Below are positions 43,101-52,100 of a stretch of DNA of 64,000 nt, piece by piece; the stretch's first letter is position 1, and each line of letters starts with the position of its first letter. The stretch is taken from NCBI GenBank assembly GCA_022818135.1, contig JAFMSR010000012.1:24382564-24446563 (forward strand), read 5' to 3'. The stretch is from Saxidomus purpurata (lineage: Eukaryota > Mollusca > Bivalvia > Venerida > Veneridae). A model generated the notes under the pieces. It was not told the origin of the DNA. It did not search any database and saw only the letters and a list, made by a program, of their open reading frames with translations. Both the position numbers and the translations under genes were made by a program.

Positions 43101-46100
43101 AGTTATCTGCCTTGATTGTATGACACCCCTAAAGACATGAACAAAGTTTCAAGTCAATATCATAAGTGGTTACTGAGATATGTGCATGATAGTACCTAGC
43201 AGGCAAAACTTTAACCAAATTTTCAAAGTCAAACAAGGGCCATAATTTGTACTAAATTTTTTCAAGAGTTATCTGCCTTGATTGTATGACACCCCTAAAG
43301 ACATGAACAAAGTTTCAAGTCAATATCATAAGTGGTTACTGAGATATGTGCATGATAGTACTTAGCAGGCAAAACTTTAACCAAAGAAGCAACGCCGACG
43401 CCGACGCACAAGTGACTGTAATAGCTCTCCATATTCTCCGAATAGTCGAGCTAAAAAATCAGACTAGCTAAAAATTACAAAGTCCAAAAATACTAAAATA
43501 CCCCCCACCCTCCCCCTCCTCTTCTAAATGTGTGACTCAAAAATCCAAACTCAAAAAATTTGAAATCAATCTATAAAAAATTGAAGAAGCTATGTCCAAT
43601 TCTCAAAATCAACCAAAATCCATCAAAATTCATGTTTTTTACCCAAAAAAACAGGTGAGACTCAGCATCTGTAGCGTACAATGTGAAGAAGGGTATTAGA
43701 TGAACAAGTTCCCCAAGTTTCAAAGTGATAGCTTTGATAGTTTCCATGTAAGTGACCTAAACGCAAAACTTCAACGCCTCCAACGACAATCAAGTGACAA
43801 CAATAGCTCGTCATTTTTTTCAAAAATCAGACAAGTTAAAAACAAAACAATTGGCTTTTTCCATGATTTACTTTTTTGGGGTCTAGCATTTCACAAAGTA
43901 ACCCAAACATTTGTGAACTTTGTTGTAAATTTAAAGCTGCCAATCAAATGACTTTGACCTACAAAATGTTGTGGCAACATAACCCTTACAATTTGATAGC
44001 TTGATGAAGAAATCTTAAGAAATGGCAAAGTTATAGCCAATGTCAAGCTTTTGTGACGGACGGACAAAAATCATCCCTATGTATCGCCTTTTTCCAAAAA
44101 GGGCCACACAAAAATATAATGCAGAATCCTTAAAGACCTTTCTTCGCTTATAAAATACATGAACTCTTCCAGCATAAGTCAGAAGGGTGTATAATTCACA
44201 CCTTACTTTCTTAGTAAAACTACTTGGAATAGTATCAGACTTAATAACACATCAACTTGTTTCTGTAATCTCAGGCAAGACTGGCAAGGGATTTAAATGC
44301 TTCTTCACACTCTGAAACCTGCTGTTTAAATGAAAATCCAATCAGACTTGTAAGTGACAAGGTAAACTTCCTTTCTACAGTTACCGTAAATAAGGTAATA
44401 TTCGCGATGGTTTAATTTTCGCTATTTTTGTGAATTTCCCACTTTGCTCATTTAAATATCTTGTGAAAGATTCATCTCACGTAGGTTTACTATAAGAATT
44501 CTCCTTTCACGAATTTCATTTTCGCTAACAAGTCACAAAAATTACCCAATTTATGGTATTTTACTGACAACAGTGTACCTGTAGATTTTCTTCCTTCATT
44601 TACTGACCAGAAATGCAAACATTGAAACATCTAATGCCCTTTCATTATTCTTCAAATCATACATGCCACAAAGGTTTGAGCTATTGCCGGGAGATTTTTG
44701 AAAAATCGCCGAGTTTTTGGACGACTCGCCAGGAGATATTTTTTTAGCAGGAAATCATGCATTTCTAAGGACGTATTTGACGTTTGGTTTTGCATATTTA
44801 CACAAACAAAACGCCTATTTCAATCATTAGTCTACTATTCCCGTAGTAATGGTTCACAGAAACGCTAAAATCCGCGTACCTGTTTATACACCGTTTTTGA
44901 AAAGAATGCTAATAATCCGACAACAATTCCACAGTTTGCATAAAACTTTGAGGAAACGCGAGTCACTAATCATCACGATCTGTGATACACCGTCGTTTAG
45001 CAGACGATAAATTTGAAGGCGTCGCCCGTTATGCACTCACATCCAATCGGAACGCAAAAGGTCTCCGATAATTTATCACAACATCTATCGCATGGACACC
45101 CTACATTCGATTGGTAAATTTGTTTTGGCGCTGATACAAAAACATCAAATCTTTTAATTTTGTTAAACTTGGTAAATGATTTAAATAGCGGCATGTTTGG
45201 AGCGTAGTGACTTAAATTGATTGATGGTAGATTATCGGCTAATCATCGCTGTTTGAAAAGTTTATGAATCGCCGCTTTCTACCCTCCGGGCAATTTACCT
45301 GAAGATAATAGTGACAATTAACACAAACTCGTGTCAACACATCAGTTTCGTCACCTAATCGACTGTACACAATACTAGTAGTACTTCTTCATTATCGATA
45401 TCACGTGTCAGGGTATTGACCATGATATTTTATGAACCTCGTAGTGTTTTTTCCCAAAATTTTAAATTATCGGGAGATTTTAGTGTTTTTGCGAGCTTTG
45501 CCGGGGTGCCGGGTTAGGGAGAACCCGGCAAATATCGGGAGAACGGCATGTATGCTTCAAATACAATGGGCTTTTGCAGAAATCACCAACTTTTAGCATG
45601 TGACAACACAGTATAGAATGTGTAATTTTTATCCATCATTCTTCATTTATTCATACATTCAAACGTAAAATACCTACCCTCACACTTTCCTCAGAATCAC
45701 CTCTTGAGTCAACAACTTTCGCACGACAGGTAGCGTAACCATTTAAACCTCTGAGATCTTTGGCTGAATCAACCTTTCTAACTTCATTTTGCTGACATAT
45801 TTCTGTCAAAGTTTTTGCAGGAGCACGATGAAACCTCCTGTGTGATATTGCAGAAACTCCTTGATTGTCCGTTGCATACCCTCGTTCACCGAAATCGCCG
45901 CTTTCGTTTGGTACAGCCGTTCTACTACAATATTCCGTGTCCGATTTAACCGTCACATCATACATACTTTGTTTACTTGAATTAGTAGTATGTCTCTTTC
46001 TGAACACTCTCTGTATATCTGCAGTCAGGCTTTCTGAGCTCTGTGGGCTCACTCTCTTTATCTCTGAAATGTTGTTTTGGAGCTTTAGCATTATTCTAAT

Positions 46101-49100
46101 CTATTTTATACTTATTTGTTTTTGCTTGATAGCTCAAGAAATTCTTACGACTAAATTATTCACTCTTATTCCTACTCACTCTAAATGAAATTAACGCCTA
46201 TGAAAGAGAGAAGAAGTGTGGAATGAATGTGTCTACCACTGTGGCACTGGTGGGTATCAAACCCTGGAAACTGCAATCTTGATGCAAGCATGCTACCACT
46301 GCACTACAGCCACTCTAAATATCAGCGCTACATGGCTGTAAGTCCTTCATCTTATATCAAATCAACTACTTTACACTGAACCTTTGAAATGTTGAAAAGA
46401 AACAGTTACAGTCACATTTGTGAAAAGTGGCTGATCAAAGGCCACAACAAAGTGGCTACTGAAAACAGATGGCTACTTAAAAACAGGTATATTTACCTCA
46501 AAACTGCCTGATTTGGATGCGACGATCATGCATGCTTAAGAAAGGTAAATGTTTATTTCAGGTGACCCTTTCAACAAGTTTTACAGTGTATCTTGCCATT
46601 TACAACAGAAATAAATGAGCTTGCATTCTGCTTTCTTCAGAACATAGATATACCTATGTCAGCCGATCCCTTTATGTAATACCAAGAATTATTTAGAGCA
46701 AAACGAGCCTTTCCAAAATCTTTGAGAAACGTAAGAGCAAATTGTTTATTGCATTGCATCATCGAGTTCGAAATTTATGTAACCTCTTCTTCTTGAAAGC
46801 AATGACTTTTCAAATTCAGTTCCGGCATTGACCTAGGGTCCTGATTTGAACACTATTTATACAGGTTCACTACACAATGCTACATTCCAAATATCTGTGG
46901 CCATTTTGGCTTTGGACAGAAGATTTTTGAAGTATTCCCTTTGTAAGCCTATGCTAAATAAAGTGCCCCCCCCCACAAGGTCCACAAGGAAATGCTACAT
47001 GGTAAATAACAAAGCTCTGGGCCTTCCAGATTTTGAAAAGACGATTCTTAAAGTTTTCCTATTTTGTTGCCATAGCAACCAGTTCTTATTGGAACATGAT
47101 ACTGGAAACATTTACATGTTTACAAAGTTTAATTATTTACCTTCCGTTCTTTCAGTTCCTGTTGCATACTGTTGGTTCACCAGCAATTCATTCAAGCAAA
47201 ACAAAGCCCCACTTCTAGCACGAAGGAACATGCGTACAGAGAGTGCCCCATCGGCATATGTCTCCATCACCGTGCATCTTACTTGTGTAGCAGCTAAGGA
47301 AAGCACATAATCCATGGAAGAAATCATTGACACAGATACACATAGTCTCAAATTGATTAAAATAAAGTTTTTGTAATTATTAATTACTCATTAATTTATG
47401 ACATGCTCCCCTAACTTTTGATCAACACTTCTGTCATCTGTCTAGATGCTGTGCCATGCATTTGCTGGGTTGTATATATTTTAGCACAATTATGAAATCA
47501 CAGCGACATATAAATCAGAATTTGAAGACAAATATGTAGAAATAATCGCAGTACACTAACCATCAATTTGCAGACAGATAATCGTCACAAATATCATGAA
47601 GATTAGAAGCAAGGAAATATTTCTACAATTACAGTAGCAGAATATTCTGTTTTTGCACAGATTTGCACAGTGGTTAAAATTTGGTCAACTCAATCGGTCC
47701 TGGAGCAGTCTTAGCATCCCCACTTCCTCTAAGACTAGACACACTAGTCAGCTCCCTGTTAGTGACCCCAGTACATATTACACAAAAATTTAACCCTTCT
47801 CTCCTGCTAAATATAGACTTCATCATCTTTCAGTTTGGATAGTATCATTATTTGTTCATATGGGTTTTAAGTGAAAATTTATTCTTTAAAATTGCAAACA
47901 GTGTAGATCATGGTCAAACTACTGTATACTGCATGCGAACTGAAATTTGTGTCAAATGATTATAATATATCCAATTTACCATTTATATTGTCCTCAATAT
48001 ACTTGATGGCTGCCTCGTCCCAGACTTTCTTTGGTCTACGAATAAAAAAGATCTCTTTGTTACGTAAAACAAAAATTTGTTTTCTCTATTCATACTTATA
48101 AACATTATCACAAAAAATATGAATAAGGTCATGGAAACTGAACATAAAATGCATAATTTATGGTAACTATGACTATAAACTAATGTACTTTGGGAAATTT
48201 TGCAATCTAGTTAATACTTCATCATTGTGTTTCTTAAAATACTTACCCATGATATATACTCAGGTCTTCTGCTGACACTTTCATAGAATAAGGCTGGATT
48301 CCATGTAGATGTACATTCTTCACTAGAAACGGCAGTTCCGAGAATTTTGGAGGCAGGTGCTTCAACCTAAGGAAAATGAGTCAAAATGAGTTTCTCTACA
48401 TAAAAGCCTGCCTCCAGGTTTGCAAGCAATTTTCATACATTTATATGCTGTAATATATTGCACAACACTGTTTACTTATATATCTCATAAAAATTATTCA
48501 TATTACAGCACAAGTTCTTACCTATGACATTATGTGACTGGTATGAATGAAATTTCCATGTAATACCGTGATGAAGTCATACATTGTACATCAAAACTTT
48601 TCCATGCAGTTTCTCCAGACAAAAATAAGAACTGATGTTAAATGTATCTACCCTCATATCTCTAAAGGAAATTTACTGTATATATACCAAACAGTAATAA
48701 TACTGCTTTGACCTCCCATTACAAAAACTAGTGTTAGAGCTCTATGATCACTATAAATGTTACAATTATTTGCAGCACTTATATTACCCAGTTAGATGTC
48801 TTATCAGCAAAATTGATTGGTAGTTGTACAAAAAATTCTGAATATTGCTTTTTAAATCTAAAGCACATGTGCTATACAGCACAGTATATTTTTCAATGAT
48901 ATTGCTGAAAGTAAGAAAAGCTTTCTGACAAACATTTTTTCTTGAAGAAGTGACCTAAATTTACATATCGTTTTAGAGGAAACAGTACACAGTTCTATCA
49001 TAACTCAAACTGTAAATGCATTATTCTAAGCATGATCAGTTTTAGAGTGATCATGGTTCTTTAAGTGTTGTATAATGGAGGGAATCTTACCCTGATATTG

Positions 49101-52100
49101 GAATTGTTTTTTCCAGTCCCTCATCCACGAAGAAACACCTGCAATTGATGAAATCATAGTTGATATACAGTTGAACCAGTGTTTAACAGCCAATCAAGGG
49201 ATAAGGTGTACAGTGAAACTTTGGGACCACTTAAACAGGTTGCCACTTAGACAAACTTTTCCATCATACATTTTATGCAACTAGGAGCAACGGATTGTGC
49301 CAGAGAACTCAGTTTTTCTTTAAAATCTGGTGCCAGATATGACAGTTTTTACTGTAAGTACAACTTCACAACTCAAAGACTTGTTGCAATACTACTGTAT
49401 CTCTGTATATGTATTTACAACAGTTTTGCGCTAAGGTCTCAATTTATAGTTCCTTCAATGAAATTATCAAATTTCAGTCTTCTTGACATTAATACCAGAC
49501 TGATATATAATGTTAATAATTTGACATATTTTATCTAACAAAACTCTGATGATTTAGAAACATACACCAAGAAAGAACAGCATATAAATACCCTGGACTG
49601 TCTTGGAAGATCATCTAGTTACATCGAACTGGGTCCTTATATCGTGAATACTATGTTTATAAACATTGTCACCAGTGATGATTGGTGAAACTCTTTTCAA
49701 GTAAGGGAGCAGACAGTGTAAATTTTGTGAAATTATATTTCAAGGACAGTAACTCCTGAGTGCATTGGACAATCTGGCTGCTTGTCCTACTGTGCAAAAA
49801 AACATTGCGATCGGTTTTCGTAATGATTCAAAGGGCAGACAACACAACATAACACCACCTTCCTGACGCAAGTGATCCAATAAAACATCGTCTGTCCCCA
49901 GAAGCGCAAACAGAGTCTCATAAACTTACGTCACAATGCATCCTGTCCTTCCTCCGCTCAGTTTGTTGATAACTTTTACTCTGTACCAGTGACCATTCAA
50001 AACTCCCGCACACAGTTCACCCTACATGAAAAAATTTGCATGATCTAATAGAATTCATTTGAGAATAGGCAAAATACTATCTTAACACAATATTATTCAA
50101 CTAGTCTCCATGTAAACATGTACATGTATACAGTAAACTCTGTATTTAATGAGTCTGGATATAGCGATAATCCGGATATAAGGAACAATGGTAGTGCATT
50201 TCAGACACTTAGCAAGGTATTATTAAGAAATAAAACTGCCTCAATTAATTAATTCTTCTATTATATTTCATGTCTTTAAAATTTCGCCCATGAATTACTA
50301 GAACTTTTATATTTTAAAAAGTCAACAGCTTGTCCTCCTATCTATTTAGAAAATACCTGCTACTGTTCATGATCTATGAGAAGTAGTTGAGAGTTGATGC
50401 AAATTTACTAACTGAAAAGCATTCAATACAGACCATGATCAGACTGCCTTGATGTTCAAACTAATCCTGGTCAACATTTACAAAGATAATTAAGAATAGT
50501 AAACTGTCAAAAGACAAATATATCCCTTATTCTGGCACTGTGCAGATAATGATGTGTATTAATAATTTAACATAAGCTGTGCCCCATCACCTTAACCTTT
50601 GATGCAAAGATTAATATTATAATTATGAAATGCACATCTAGACTTCATATTGATGCTTCCTGACTAGTTTAGCAAGAGAAAAACAATACGTCTTTTATAG
50701 GTAGCTGAAATAGAAACAGTTGAAAATACATTTTCATCAACTACTGAAAAAAAATTGAGTAAAAGCCAGAGGTCCTTACCTGAACATATTTTGTTTTACT
50801 TTTAAAGACAATTAAAAACTATGTCAAAAGTGGCCCCACCCACCTCTCCCTCACGCAAACCGCAGGAGGTCATTATATGTAACTTCTTATTCACTTACCA
50901 CGTTAGGAATGTAGGATATTACTGACACCACCTGATCATTGGCAAAATGTTCTTGCATTTCTGCCAACAGCTCATCATAAGAGTCATCCTCTGCCTGAAC
51001 TTTTGCGGAAATCTCTCCATGGCAACCAACCTTAAACAAAATACATGTGCATGTGAAAGAATCAACATCCATGTGCTCCTACTAAATTTCACATCTATGA
51101 TAAAATGCCGACCAAAAAGGGGGGGGGGGGGGGGGGGGGTTTTTTTTTTTTTTTTTTTGGGTTTTTTTTTGGGGTTTTGGGGGTTTTTTTTTTTTGGTAC
51201 TTCTGCCTCCAGAGAAAATAGGGAGAAGTTTTTTCAGTACAAGGAGAAGTTTGTACAACCGGTTGATAACCTTTATTGTAAAATCAGTATACCTTTTTCA
51301 TACTAAACAACTGCATAAAAGAAGCAGTGTCAAGTTTTTCACTTCTGCAGAGTGTGCAGTGCAAATTCCCAGCCTCAACGTCACATTAATAACTGAAACT
51401 GTTCTGTGACAATGTAATGTCCTTTGAAAACTTTTTTCGCTTGAGATTTAAGCTTAGACCCGGACTTCTCTCCTCTACCTGTTCACTACCCATCAAGTGA
51501 CATGACAGCCAAAAATGTCATTAGCTTTTTAATGTTTTTACAGCGAAATGCAGTCTAAAAATGACCATGTGATTGCATAAAATATCTTATTAAAACTCTT
51601 TTTCCAACTCATTTTAATCACCAATTAATGAATCAATTACTGAGTCCAAAAAATGCAGCAAACCTGATATACTGTGCTATAATTACAGCAGTGATATTGT
51701 TTGCATAAATAAAACATGTGAATACAATCACAGAATTTACCAGTATCTTAAAACAGCCAATTAAACTATATGTGTAATTGACAGGTCCTTATTGTTCCCA
51801 ATCAATGCTTATCTGTTTAATTATCAATGTTTATTCAACTACATAACTCAAGATTTCAAGATTTTATTTACACAGTGCGTAAGTCCCACGGGAGTGGGAA
51901 ACATTAGCATTACAAACAATATGACATCATGATAAATAAATATCACGTATAATAATGGAAAACGGCTACATAAATGTAGTTAATTTACAAGCATAATGGG
52001 TAGTCTTCCTTAACAATACATTTTGGAAATAATCGTTACTAGTATTATACATGTAATATCGAAAAAATAAGGAAAATGAAATATATATCAGTCAATGAAA

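Noticed and set aside
44997..45194. Minus-strand Cys-rich 65-codon frame
   Set aside because: It lies wholly inside the 897 bp mobile element and has no recognised domain; noted only as a curiosity.
46063..46091. ATG at 46091 as start of a separate minus-strand gene (MLKLQNNISEIKR...)
   Set aside because: The splice acceptor at 46064 joins exon 7 in phase and the frame continues into exon 9, so this is an internal TDRD12 exon.
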